The notes: a model not told the origin generated them from the letters alone. Shown: positions 12,867 to 24,995, numbered from the stretch's first letter. The stretch: DNA of 64,000 nucleotides from Hypericum androsaemum (GCA_963995505.1 OZ023195.1:5724109-5788108); one strand, 5' to 3'. A program made the numbers and translations.

Positions 12867-13014
12867 GTCATCTTCTCCGGTAAGGCGGTAACTTTTCTGG
12901 CGACGACCAAAATTGATCCAAACTGTACATCAAATATTAACTACTATTCCCAAGTTTTCGATACCAAAATTACCGCAATCATCAAGATTTTGACACCAAA
13001 ATTACCGCACCAGA

Positions 13015-13121
13015 TGTTGTTTATCAGAGGTTGTGTATTTGATTAGGATCTTAGTCGAGGCAAGAGTTTGACTCTTTCTTCATAAGACCCTAATCAAGTA
13101 CGCCACCTCCGACAAACAACA
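13015..13121. repeat. Palindrome built from the copia LTR end
   Basis: Two inverted arms of about 50 bp meet near 13068 at AAGAGTTTGACTCTT. The left arm (from TGTTGTTTATCAGAGG) is the reverse complement of the last 58 bp or so of the 3' LTR (about 18361-18418). The right arm (ending CCGACAAACAACA) is the same LTR end in direct orientation. The structure begins exactly at the left target duplication and ends about 30 bp before the gag start codon. Confidence 0.85.
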
Positions 13122-13150
13122 ATCGTAAGACGAGATTCGTGTACTTGAAG

Positions 13151-13566
13151 ATGGCATCATCAAGCTCAGCATCAGTGCCGACGGTCCCAGGAACTGTCCA
13201 CGCCGAAAGGTTGGCAAAGTTCAATGGCACCGAGTTCAAGAGGTGGCAACAAAAGATGTTGTTCTACTTGACAACGGTCAACCTGGTTCGGTTCTTGAAA
13301 GAAGAAGCACTGAAGGTGACGGAGAATGAGGTTGATCAACAGAAGATCAACTCTCTGGATGCATGAAACCATAGCGACTTCTTATGTCGTAACTACATCC
13401 TAAATGGATTAGACAAAACCCTATATAATGTCTATGCGATAACCATGACTGCAAAAGAATTGTGGAATTCCCTGGAAAAGAAGTATAAGACGAAAGATGC
13501 CTAGTTGAAGAAATTCATCGTCGGATGATTCCTCGACTCCAAAATGGTTGATTCCAAAAAGGTGAT
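13151..13566 (+). pseudogene. Broken copia gag (5' part)
   Basis: The frame opens with ATG at 13151 (MASSSSASVPTVPG...) and continues with the copia gag N-terminal pattern FNGTEFKRWQQKMLFYL. A TGA at 13364-13366 interrupts it; the frame then resumes with NHSDFLCRNYILNGLDKTLY and TAKELWNSLEKKYKT, and has further stops. Similarity to gag stops abruptly after SKKVIS, where sequence related to the MULE interior begins. The zinc knuckle and protease regions are absent. Confidence 0.75.
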
Positions 13567-14459
13567 CTCTGATCATTTTTCTGGTGAACCAAAAATTTTC
13601 GGCAACTAAAAATCAAAATCAAAAAAAAAATTAAGACCTCAAAAACAGATCTCAGGTCATTCGATTCCAACGCCGGACTCCGACTGCCAAGTGCCGAGGC
13701 CGACCAAGGTAATGAAACTCATTTATCCCAGCGAGTCCCTCCTCCTCATCTTCCTCCCCTCCCGCGCCCAACCCCTACGATGTCGTCTACGCCATTCTAC
13801 AAGAGCAACAGAGCGTATCCCAAAATCGATTGTTAAACCCATGGAAGAATCGACGATGTGACCCAAAATCACAAACCCAAACTTGGGGTTCCACCATCCC
13901 AGCAGCGAGCATCTTTTTCTCTCGAAGATTTGAAAGCTACCGTCGACCCAGAAGGTGTGACACTGAAGGGGAACGCCGACGAGGTTGAGGTGCACCCGAC
14001 ATCAGGATCTGTGGAGAGGCGACCGACGAGGGGAGGGAAGTGGGAGAGGAGGCCGTAGAAGGAATCAAGGAGATGTGGGTTGATTTTGGGGTACCCATTT
14101 TGTGAACCGACAGGAATCGATGTGAGAGAGTGGCCGATGACCTTGGGTGGAAGAGTGGTCGGTGACCTTAGGTGGGAGAGTGGTCGCCATCACCAGAGGA
14201 AGGAATGAAGGAAGGTGACCTTCGTCGGAGGAAGGAATAAATGAGGTGACATTCCGGCGAAGGAGAGTGGTAAATATTTTTTTATTAATTTACTATAAGG
14301 GCATATAAGTTATTTCCATGAGAAAATTTATCGATGACATCAGCGAGGGGCTTGAGAGTATAATAAAACTAAATCTCGAGAGTTTTTAATCGATTGCTGG
14401 AATACAGGGGGCGAGCCTTAAATATACCAAACAACCAGGGGCCTGAGAGTAATTTGCCC
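13567..14459. mobile_element. Truncated MULE-like element inside the copia
   Basis: The right end is intact: ...CCTGAGAGTAATTTGCCC ends at 14459 and, read inverted, gives GGGCAAATTACTCTCAGG, the family terminus, followed by about 130 bp of the shared terminal repeat. The left part starts directly in subterminal sequence (GATCATTTTTCTGGTGA, matching 37469-37485), so its left terminal repeat is missing. One deletion probably removed that repeat and the adjoining copia protease region. GC-rich interior sequence at about 13660-14250 may be captured but is not recognised. Confidence 0.7.
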
Positions 14460-14460
14460 T

Positions 14461-16959
14461 TAAATTTATTGCCTAAAATAGAGTTTGACCTAAATAATAA
14501 ATGTGAAGTATGTGTAGAGACAAAAATGACCAAAGCACATTTTCATTCAGTGGAAAGAAGTACTACACCTTTAGAATTAATTCATACCGACATCTGCGAT
14601 ATGAAACACGTGCAAACTAGAGGTAGAAAAAAGTATTTCATCACATTTATTGATGATTGCACAAGATACTGCTATGTACATCTCTTGAAAGGAAAAGTCG
14701 AAGCTCTAGAAGCTTTCAAGAGTTATAAGAATGAGGTTGAAAATCAACTTAGCACTAAAATCAAGATGATTCGAAGTGATAGAGGGGGAGAATATGTAAC
14801 TCCGTTTGAGGAATTCTGCTGACAATATCGCATTATTCATCAGACAACTACTCCATACTCACCCAAATCAAACGGCATAGTTGAACGCAAGAATCGAACT
14901 CTCAAGGAGATGATGAATGCTATGTTGATTAGCTCGGGCTTACCCCAGAGCATGTGGGGGAAAGCTATGCTCTCAACTAATTACATTCTAAACAAACTGT
15001 CACACAAGAAAAGGAAAAAAATCCCATATGAACTATGGAAAGGGAGAAAGCCTTCCTACGATTACCTTAAAGTGTGGGGGTGCATAGCTAAGGTAGAAAT
15101 ACCTCAACCTAAAAGGGTAACAATAGGACCCAAGACCGTTGACTTCATCTTTATCGGATATACCTACAACAGTAGCGCATACCAATTTCTAGTGCACAAG
15201 TCTGAAAACCCTGAAATCAACGAGATAATGGTCATGGAATCAAGGAATGCAACATTCTTTGAGAATATCTTTCCAAACAAGGAGAAAAAAGACTCAAGCT
15301 CTAATAAAAGAGCTCATGAAGCTACTCCAGGTTCTCATCAAGTTGTTGAGGAACTTAGACGTAGCAAAAGGGTCAGAACGGTCAAGTCGTTTGGTCCACA
15401 TTTTCTGACATACATGTTAGAAAATGAATCTGGGACAATCCAAGAGGCGTTGTCTAGCCCAGATGCTCCTCTCTAGAAAGAAGCAATCAACAGTGAGATA
15501 TAGTCCATCATACAAAACCACACGTAGAAAATCGTGGATCTCTCACCAGGTTGCAAACCTTTAGGTTGCAAGTGGATCCTTAAAAGGAAATATAAAGCTG
15601 ATGGATCAATCGATAATTACAAAGCTCGGTTGGTAGCTAAAGGGTTCAAACAGAAGGAAGGATATAATTTCTTTGACACGTATTCGTCGGTCACAAGAAT
15701 TACATCTATTATAGTGCTCATAGCTGTTGCAGCACTCTATAACCTCGAGATACATCAGATGGATGTAAAAATAGCTTTCTTAAATAGAGAACTGAAAGAG
15801 GAGATATATATGGAATAACCTAAAGGATTTGTTGCCCCCGGACAAGAACATAAAGTATGCAAGCTGGTCAAGTCACTGTACGGGCTGAAACAAGTACCGG
15901 AACAATGGTATGAGAAATTTGACAGAACAATGATGTCAAATAGCTTTAAGATCAATGAGTGTGATAAACATACATTAAAAGAACACCTGATGCTTACATG
16001 ATTGTATGACTGTATGTAGATGACATGCTAATCCTGGGAAGCAGTAATGATCTTATCGTAAAAACTAAGAACATGTTAAAAAAATAATTTTGACATGAAA
16101 GATATGGATCTAACTGACGTCATACTAGGGATTAAAATCTCTAGGACGACTGAAGGAATTTTCTTGTCACAATCTCACTATGTTGAGAATGTACTCAAGA
16201 AATTCAAAGTTTTTGATAAACCACCAGCTAAGACTCTGTTAGACCTGAGTCTACACTTAGCTAAAAATAGAGGGGATCCAATATCTCAACTAAAATATGC
16301 AAGTATCATTGGGAGCCTGATGTACTTAACAAATTGTACACGCTCTGATATTGCTTATTCAGTTAGCAAGCTTAGCAGATTCATAAGTAATCCAGGAACG
16401 GATCACTGGCTAGCTCTGAAAAGGGTTCTAAAGTATCTAAAATATACTTTAAACTATGACATACTATATACAAGATATCCAGCTGTATTGGAAGGATACA
16501 GTGATGCGGATTAGATATCGGACACTAAAGACTCCAAATCTACCAGTGGTTACGTGTTCACCATAGGTGGCAGAGCTGTGTCCTAGAAATCTAATAAATA
16601 AGCGTGCATAGCTCGATCCACCATGGAGTCAGAGTTTATAGCACTAGACAAAGCTGAGAAAGAAGCTGAATGGCTCAGAAACTTCCTAGAGGATATTCCT
16701 TGTTGGAACAAGCCTGTGTCTCATGTATTGATACATTGTGATAGCATGCAGCGATAGGAGAGCTCAAAGTACTATGTACAATGGTAAGTCTCGACACATC
16801 CGTAGGAACATAACACCGTTACAATTGATCTCAAGTGGAGTAATAACGATTGACTATGTAAAGTCCATGGATAACATAGCTGATCCTTTGACGAAAGAAA
16901 TCAATAGAGATCAAATGTATAATGAAGTAAGGGGAATGTGGTTAAAACCCACACAATAA
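14461..16959 (+). pseudogene. Broken copia pol (integrase, RT, RNase H)
   Basis: Interrupted reading frames encode, in order: a pre-integrase zinc motif remnant ([15 protein letters not shown]); the integrase core ([19 protein letters not shown] and, after a stop at about 14821, SPKSNGIVERKNRTL with the catalytic Glu); reverse transcriptase (CKWILKRKYKADGSI, ARLVAKGFKQKEG, then a YVDDMLIL active-site box near 16012); and RNase H (KSTSGYVFTIGG, ADPLTKEI). Stops at about 14821, 15474, 15816 and 16512, plus frameshifts, show it is dead. Confidence 0.85.
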
Positions 16960-17503
16960 AAGCGTTCATAGTGGTAACTCAACCATGATGAGTGGAGATC
17001 CCACAAACTTGGTTCAATGAGACAACTAAGTTATGGATGGCTAAGATGATCACTTGGAACCCTTCCCATTCTCAGAAGCTGCCCAAGTGCGAACCTGCAG
17101 AGGTGTGGTGAGGTTAAGCGTCTACGCTTTTAATGATTCCTATACCAAAAAAAGGTAGAGTATGACAGGATATTATTGATGGGAGGTCACCTATATAAGT
17201 GTGAAGTGAGGCCGCTTCAAATAGAAAAAATACTTATGAATCTAAGATAAGGTCCATGGCCGAAATGGACACAACGTGAGAACAAATGATATTAGAAATA
17301 TCGTTGTGTAAATGTTATTGTCTAGGTTTACATAAAAAACTGACCAGTTCAAGACATCGCATTCACTGAGCAGTTAGTAAATTTGATAACATCTTACTAG
17401 AGAAGGTTCAAAGCCGTAAGCTACCTATCTCGATGCAATGATATTTTGTCAGAACTTTTCTTAAAAGTGTCAGCATGCATTAATCATCATTCATGTGGGG
17501 GAT

Positions 17504-18418
17504 TGTTGGATTTGAATGATTGAGTTCAAGAAAAAAAAGCCCAAAGGTCGAAAGCCCAAAGTGGGAGGCCCAATATGGAATGGGAAAGGGCATTACCACA
17601 TTGAAAAATATAACAAAGTTTACCTTGTTTATAAGGAGATGCTCCTTGTTAGATAGAAAATAAGTTGACCACCTGGAAAGGCAACTCGGATATGCTACGA
17701 GAGTGTGCGTAGCACCATACGAGTACGAGCACATGCACACACTCGCTTACGCACATGCACACGTGCGTGTGCGCATGGTGTATTACACGCAGGTCACAAT
17801 GGGTGCTTTATGGCGCACTTCGCACGTGTGCATCGTAGCGAGGAGCTAGAAGAGCCTTAAAATTTTGGCAAATTCCAGAAGCTGGGCCGTAGGGATACGA
17901 TGGATTGCGAGCCAGTCCGTAGAGGGATGCAAACCAATCTGGACGGTGAAGGGTTGCGAGATTCCCCACAAAGGGGTGCCTCACCAAAGAGCCACAAGCT
18001 GCCTGTCCAGAATGCCACCGAAGAGCCACGAGTGAACAGGCTGGCTGAAGGGCTGCCTGCCTGTTGGCTGAATGGACGCGCCCCTTCGGAGTGCCTGCCT
18101 CTATCCCATCCAACGCCTATAAATAAGCCTCTCACCCTCACTTCCAAACTCGCCCCGAACACTCATTGCATAAGCATTCATTAGCAATAGTTGTTCTTCT
18201 CTCCCTCTCTCTCAAGAAAGTTCCAAGTATCCAACGGTTTGCCAAAACTTCGAGAATCGTTGTGCTACGATCTTGGAAGTAACTAGTCATTGTATCTTGG
18301 GGACGATTGCCGTAGTTCGTAAGTACTAAATACAGGGCAATAAGATCTTACAGAGAAATAGTCAAACTCTTGCCTCGACTAAGATCCTAATCATCTACAC
18401 CACCTCTGACAAGCAACA
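17504..18418 (+). repeat. Copia 3' LTR, 915 bp
   Basis: Starts TGTTG directly after the purine tract and ends CAACA, the usual inverted TG...CA ends, directly followed by the target duplication. A TATA-like box, CTATAAATAA, lies at about 18117-18126, so R and U5 would be roughly the last 250-270 bp. An alternating CA/TG-rich stretch at about 17728-17778 lies in U3. Open frames at 17808-18184 are LTR noise. Confidence 0.8.
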
Positions 18419-19257
18419 CCAGAATTCCCAAGCTTCAACCTTTACATTAAACCGTTAAGTACCGGAGAGGTTACCTAAGGCAAGAAGAGCTCGGAGAACT
18501 CAGGCGAGGAACGACGAGACCAAAGCCTGAGTTCGGTGAACCCAGGCGAGGAACGACGAACCCAAGCGACAAATCCAGGCGAGGAACGCCAGGCTGAATC
18601 TCGGCATCCCAAACCTGGGCCCCCCGCCGCCGCCGGACCGAATCGGAGGAGGAGTCCCGAATCTGATCGCTCATCTCTCTTCCGAATCCACCTTTATTAA
18701 TTTATTGATTTAAATAGAAATCGGGAAGTTGAGGCTTTGACTGGGTTTGGCCGAGGCAACGATGACGGAGATTTCAATCGACGTCTACAAGTCCGGTGCT
18801 CCCGATCTTCATGAAAGCGAGGTGGTCTTCTTCTTTTGAACGGGCGAAACTATCACCATCCGCCGTCCGTCTTCTTCTTCAGTTGTTGGTTGTCCCAACC
18901 ACTCGGTTCCTCAATTAGGGTTCTTCAACCCCCAAAATCAATTGCAGGTGGAGGGGACCATCGTCTACGGCTGTCTTCGTTATGGTTGGAGGTTGGAATT
19001 GTTATCGGAGTCGGCTGGAGGTTTGGGTTTGTTGTCAAAGTCGGCAGAGGAATGTGAGATGAATATTTCAAATTTTATTTTTTATAAGGGTAAATAAGTC
19101 ATTTCACATCAAAAAAATGCTTGACGACATCAGCGAGGGGTCTGAGAGTATAATAAAATCAAATTTCAAAAATTTTTAATCGATTATCAAAATATAGAAG
19201 ACGAGCACGAAATATACCAAATACGAAGAGACTGTGAATAATTTCCCCTTATTAAAT

Positions 19258-20637
19258 TGGACTGCGTGGTGTTAATTCTGGCCGCAGTCGTTATCAATTC
19301 TATATTATATTTTATTTTGAGAAAAAAAAATATGGCCCCGTATCAATGGTTGAATCGTACAGAATTTATTTTTAAAATTTTGTTATTGAAATACCCACTA
19401 ACCGATTAATTCAAATTTTAATCAGATAAAATTTTAAAAAAATAAATCTCCGTACAAATATTCAACATTGTTAAATTCTTAAATCAAAATTAAAATCAAA
19501 AGTTCTTAATTAAACTAAAATCATTTATCATCTCGAAAATCTAAGGATGACGGCATGAGAATTCTACCGGGCAATTAAATTATCGAGCTGGTCATAGTTT
19601 TAGTATTAAATACATTCAGAGCAAGGGAACAGTCTACACGTATCAGCTACGGATTTGCCCCCGAGTATTAAAATGGGGATTAAGAATTATTAATTGGGTA
19701 GCCAGACGACATTATCTAACATTTAATAAAGATGTCAACGTCTCCAATCAGTCCAACAGAGTAGCAAAATTCATTTGCCATACCCAATTGGGTAACCAGA
19801 AAAAAGATTGATTTTCTCTCCAAAAAAAGAAAAGAAAAAAGATTGATTGATCATATCAGAAGTTTGTTCATTCTACGTGCAATAACATATTAATAATAGT
19901 GTGAAGCTGATCATAGTGAGAAAAAATGTGGATTATCTTAAACAAGATATTGAATAGGATAATCTTTTTCATTTATAGAGTTCAAATGTAGCGAGTTAGA
20001 TTAGTCGGAATTTTTTAAGTTAAACTATTTTAAATAATATAGATCTGCGGACTGATATTGATCATGTCTGATATTTTTAAATTCGGAGCTTGCCCAAATC
20101 TTTATTTGTAAAGAAGATAATAGTAAAGATACAAACCTACCCTAAAAGATGATAAAGATCTCGGTTTAGTGAATCGTGTGTAAATTCTGTCTATTGCCAT
20201 CCTTAATGCATTTTTATGTAACCAAATGTTTGTTAGCCTACGTTTGTGTTAACAATCACTTGGTTAAGTCTACCTCTCTAGAGACTAAAGAGGTCATTAA
20301 CTCTAGTATCTGATCGTATGACTATAATAATTAATCTCGCCATATTGCATATGTACACACCATCTATTACATGTCTTATTATGTCTGCTTTTTCCTCTTC
20401 TCGTCCACTTTCTATTTCATGTTTTATAACCGTCCTATTACTTAATGTTAGGCTCTTACAGCCACACTTCTAAAACAACCACCTTGACCCAAAGTTAGGG
20501 GGGGCTAAAAGGTGTCTTTACTAATTATATCCACAGCCATTTTCCAGTGACAAAAGCTAAACCAGAGACCAACAACTACCAACTAACGAGGAGACTTCCT
20601 TCCATGTTTCACCACCTAGAATATCCATCCTACAAGA
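19258..20637. other. Intergenic, AT-rich
   Basis: Flank of the outer MULE on the left and the 3' UTR side of the HD-Zip gene on the right. No coding sequence or repeat structure that I can support. Confidence 0.4.
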
Positions 20638-22113
20638 TCAATAGTAGTACATGCCTCCATAACTAGTCCAAGTCCAAAAGGGCAGGTCTTCCACTGGGAA
20701 GCCATAATTACAGGAATCAGGAGATGGGTCAGGACAGAGTTTAGGTGGGGATGAGGACAAAAAGTAGCAGGAGGTGGTGGTCTGATGATCTTCTTCCTCA
20801 TCCTGGGAGAAGTGGTCTGATTGGTCTGGTACTAAAAAGGACAGTGGGCTATCAGAGTCGAACACATCACTTTTAGCTGAACTTGCATCCTCCTGTTTTG
20901 GTGTGTTGGTCACAGCTGGCAACTTACAGGACTTTTCACCCTCTCCAGCTTCCCTTGGAGTTGTTGACTGAGGAGGGTAGTAGGATTCCAATTCCAATGG
21001 CTCCAAAGTTTCCAACATCAACTCTTTCTCTCTACCAGCCAATTTCCCTTTCAATGAAGAAACCTGCAGAATTGGAAATTTTCGGCATTAGTAACATTCA
21101 ACTCAATCCTTCCTCTCTTGAGTAGTAAACTTTTTTCTTGGTGAATCTCTGATACTCAAAAGTCGAACAATCTCGGACCTAATTAGGTTTTAACCAAGAC
21201 CACCTTCATAATTACAGCAAATTCTGAACTTTTTTGGTAAGAGGCACAATGTTTGACCATATCATTTACAAAAGTTCAGTACGCTCAATACTGGAAGTAA
21301 AATTCATAACTAGCCAAGTAAATGTAAATTGATTTAATTTGATCTCCTGAATTCAATTTCCACCGACAAAATTAGTACTTTTTAGCAAATATCCTGTCAT
21401 TGAAAAGAACAAAAAAATTTGTGATTCTGCAGACCAGGGACAAAGACCATTTTACCTCAGATTCCAAGCTCTCCTTCTCCTTAACAAGGCACTCAAACTC
21501 GGCCTTGAGCTTCTCGAAGCTACCCTTCAAAGAGTCATAATCCTTCTCCAGCTGCTTGTTCTTGAACCTGGCCCTCCTGTTCTGGAACCATATAGCAACC
21601 TGGCGCGGCTGCAAGCCGATCTCCATGGCCAGCTGCAGCTTCCTCTCGGGTTCGAGCTTGTTCTCCAACGCGAAGTTGCTCTCGAGAAACTCGAGCTGCT
21701 TCGAAGTCAGCCGCCTTTTCTTGGTCGGTTGGGTCAGGGACATGTCAAGCTCCTCCTCCTCCCAATTCTCCCCTTTGACAATGGCTTGAGCAAGTGGCAT
21801 CTCCAAGGTTTCTACTACTTCCCCTCCACCAGAATTCTCAAATAAAAGAGTGCAATTTGCACCTAAAGAAGCAAACTTTGATTAGCCCAGAACCTGGAAT
21901 AATCCAAGGAGTCAAAATTTGACCTAAAGTTCCAAGCTTTTGCTGCTTGAAAGAAAGAAACTGACCCACTACCAGGTATCACATAAAGATGCAGACTTTG
22001 CATAAGAAACAGAGTGGGATTATTTATTTACCCTGAAGAGAGGGAGCACAAGGCGAGGTTGGTAGCCAGAGAGAGTCACGAGAGGGATGGAATTGGATTC
22101 TATCACCTTCCAT
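20638..22113 (-). CDS. HD-Zip class I transcription factor, ATHB-54-like
   Basis: Three exons: 22113-22032, 21862-21456 and 21063-20638, 304 aa. Exon 1 encodes [20 protein letters not shown]...; the junctions read ...SLQ-G-ANCTLL and ...[12 protein letters not shown]. The homeodomain is at about residues 74-130 ([15 protein letters not shown]... with the helix-3 signature [13 protein letters not shown]). A leucine zipper follows directly (about 131-170, [18 protein letters not shown]). The C-terminus is acidic and ends with an aromatic tail ([13 protein letters not shown]), as in class I activators. There is no START domain, so it is not class III or IV. Class I proteins bind CAATNATTG as dimers and often act in ABA, light or growth responses. 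Closest to ATHB-54 by my reading; other class I members are possible. Confidence 0.9.
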
Positions 22114-22279
22114 AGCTTTTATTTCTTAATTTTTTTTTGTTTACAGATTACAGTGAGCTTAATTAGGGACCGTTTGAAGGGTGGGAGATTTCTGGGTTGG
22201 AAGGAAGGAAAAGAAAGAGGTTGGGACTTGGAGGAGAGGAGACAGAGAGATTCCTGCCCGGTACGAAAGGGCAGTTAGG

Positions 22280-22287
22280 TTATATAG
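22280..22287 (-). promoter_or_regulatory. TATA box of the HD-Zip gene
   Basis: CTATATAA on the minus strand, about 170 bp before the start codon at 22113. It is the only good TATA box close upstream. The position implies a leader of roughly 140 nt. Confidence 0.5.
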
Positions 22288-22667
22288 CAGGCTTTGGACT
22301 TGGAAGGCAGGGAACTGAGGTTGACGTATTTGTAATTCTTGCTTCGCTCGTTCGGACTCTAGCTCGAGGCGAATATTTTGTGTGTGAAAGTTTGGATGTT
22401 TATCGTCGATTCTTCTTTTAAAAATATTTTTTTAACTTATGATATTTTTAATTGAATTCAAATTCTTAAGTACTCGAATTAATTTTCATTGGTGGTACGA
22501 GGTGAATTTTTTCGGTGAAATTTATGACATTCAGAGTTTAGTACTCTTGAGTCCTATTTAGCAATTACTATTTTAATAGCATTTTTTTTACTTTTCGTAA
22601 TATTTAACAAAAATATTTTCAAGTGAATTCGAATTCTTTACGATTTGATATTAATTTTGTAAATGGT

Positions 22668-22715
<48 letters not shown>

Positions 22716-24374
22716 TAGCAGAGATTTTGATTTTTTTAAGAATGTTTTGAGTTGAAACATGTATTGAAAAAAATCATTCCTTATATAGAAACTCACGGTA
22801 CTCAATATTAGATACTCACGATCATAGAAATACTAAATAAATCCGAAGAAAATTATTTTTTATGTTTTAGACGATGGTAACATGAGAGGAACTAAAAAAA
22901 TATAAAAGGGCTTTTTAAAGAAACGAAAGTAAAGTATAGACAATTTTAGTAAAAAAAGATAAAGTTGTCCAAATTAAATAAAAATTCAAGTAACACAAGT
23001 AAAGTAACGTTTAAAGATAATGTACCTCTATTTATAGTGTAAAGATTATAATAAATTACACATTAGTAGTCATGAATACCAAATGTTATAAAATTAATAC
23101 AAACAAATGCTTGTATCAAAATTATTCTAACTTAATTAAAAAAATTTGAATTCTAGTTTTCAAACAGAATATTATCAAATACCTGCATAAAAAAACTTTG
23201 TCCCTATTAAAATATCATACCCATACCCAATTTAATTAGTGAATCCATCTGTGTGTCCCAATACCAAGGAGCAATTGTATAGGGGGGAAACGATAAGGAT
23301 TATCGGGTTTATCTTTCAACGGTTTAACAAGATTTTATGTTTAGAAAAGGTGATGGTTACCCTCTACGACACTGCAAAACCCCTAAATGGTGCGGCCTTT
23401 CTTCTTTTAGGCCCAACTTTTTGTCACCCAAAAGAGAGAGGAGAAAATGCGTTTCGGTCGAAGATTGAAACATATAATATAAGATATTTTTCTCACGAGA
23501 TATAATATCTAAGGTTAAATTGTGGATTTGTACATCTAAATCTACACCTACCAAATTTGCACTGACTTTCAATCTCTCTATTCACTATTGGCGGAGAGAG
23601 AGAGAGAGAGATGAGGGAGGCGAGTATGAGGGTATTTTAATTTTTATATTCTATATTTTAGTTCCTCATTTTCAAAAGTCCACACAAATTTGGCAGATAA
23701 AATTTAGACGTACATTTTCGGCAACTACATAGACGAACATACAGCTTTGTGGACCTCGAGTTACATTGCTACACCTTATTGCCCAAACAGAGACACTTCT
23801 TGCTCGAAATTTGGTGATACAAATACAATACACTTAGAGAGAAGAGAATCGTATAGTTATTCTCTATTTTTTATTAAGTGTATAGTTATTCTCTATTGAA
23901 GCATGTTTTAACTGTAGGTTTCGATTATGTTCTATCTAATACTTTTTTTTAATAAGTAATGTTCTATCTAATACTTCATTTTTGTTTTGTCTTGATGTAT
24001 ATTTAAATAATTTGAAATGAGTTAATTTACTCTGCAATTAGTAAAAATTAGTCGGCATACTAACTTTCGATTTTTAAAAGAAACTGTATTTTCGCTCTAA
24101 CATATAAGATAAAGTTAGTTCCATAAAGTGCTGCGGGAAAAGAGCACTTGCTTTCGGAAATCTACCGTATTGATATAAAAGACAAATAGTTAGGTCGAAC
24201 TTCCCAAATCCTTTTTCGGGCAGTTAGTTCTTTGAACCTGAGAATCGAGACAGCTTCGTGAGGAAGGAACTGAAGCCACTCATGGTAGGCCGGATATGTT
24301 TTGGTGCCATTTAAATTTCCATTTTGGGGATGCAACCGATGTCAACGTGTCATTTACGCCAAGACCGGGGAACT
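22288..24374. other. Intergenic, with TA microsatellite
   Basis: Upstream region of the HD-Zip gene. It holds a (TA)n tract at about 22672-22711 and a GA repeat near 23593-23611. No gene is supported; the frame at 23239-23505 shows no domain. Confidence 0.4.
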
Positions 24375-24389
24375 AAATTCGATTGAGGA

Positions 24390-24508
24390 AATTACCGCAT
24401 GTACGGTCTGATGGATACGATATTAGTTGTTAAGTATGAGGTGGGAGGATCGAGTTCCAACGACTATCCAAGATCCAGAATTGTGAAAACAATTTACTCT
24501 ACCAAAAA
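24390..24508 (+). mobile_element. tRNA-derived SINE-like insertion
   Basis: A 119-bp unit flanked by a perfect 15-bp direct repeat, aaattcgattgagga, at 24375-24389 and 24509-24523. It has a box-A-like GGTCTGATGGATA near 24405 and a box-B-like GGATCGAGTTCC near 24449, about 45 bp apart, and ends in an A-rich tail (ACCAAAAAAA). This fits RNA polymerase III promoters of plant SINEs. I do not know the SINE family. Confidence 0.7.
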
Positions 24509-24995
24509 AAATTCGATTGAGGACAGAAAATACTTCAAAAGGCAATAGGAAGACGTAACAGGTGAATATTAGAGTGTTTGGTGGCGATGTAATCCATTGT
24601 TCGAGATTGATTTAAGTGGTACAAAATTTAGTTTAAGCTTAAAAAAATTTAGATCAAATCTTATTAATGTAAAAAACGGGATCAAATTCTTTGATGTGGA
24701 ATCGAATTAATTGTTACGTACAGGAAATTATATATCATCACGGGGATCGATACCCCGCATCTCCATCCAATTTTTTCTTTTTTGCAGCATTCATAATGCT
24801 CACCTTATATCCTACACGTCAAAATTTTATTGCGGTAGAATTCGATCCACGAGGTACGAATATTTTTGCGATCCTACTCAGAATTATGTAACTTTTCAAT
24901 CAATGCCCTACGGAAATGTACATACCGTGGACCAAGAATGTACAGGCCGCCATTCCAAGGTAACAAGAGAAAGACCGACCCGGCCCATGAGCCCG

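Larger units (their letters stand above)
13015..18418 (+). mobile_element. Defective Ty1/copia retrotransposon inside the MULE
   Basis: A perfect 5-bp target duplication, ccaga, lies at 13010-13014 and 18419-18423. Order: palindrome (13015-13121), gag fragment, inserted MULE piece, integrase, reverse transcriptase, RNase H, polypurine tract (TGTGGGGGA near 17494-17502) and one complete LTR (17504-18418). The order gag-IN-RT-RH defines copia. A normal 5' LTR is missing, and I see no tRNA-Met primer site after the palindrome. Several in-frame stops and a deletion between gag and integrase make it non-functional. Confidence 0.85.
12602..19248. mobile_element. Outer MULE-like element containing a copia insertion
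   Basis: The left end is GGAGAAACAATCTTTTAAAC at 12602. The right end, read inverted from 19248, is GGGGAAATTATTCACAG. Both continue into the shared blocks GTATATT(C/T)CGTGCTCGTC, ATCGATTAAAAA and CCCCTCGCT(C/G)A. The flanks carry a perfect 9-bp duplication, ttattaaat, at 12593-12601 and 19249-19257, which is the hallmark of Mutator-type transposition. The MULE's own sequence is 12602-13014 plus 18419-19248; the rest is the later copia insertion. The right part encodes a possible captured fragment (about 18471-18674 on the minus strand, with repeated PRL-S/G-SP units) that I do not recognise. Confidence 0.85.

Noticed and set aside
17808..18184. Overlapping frames of about 100 codons on both strands
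   Set aside because: They lie wholly inside the copia LTR and cross its TATA box.
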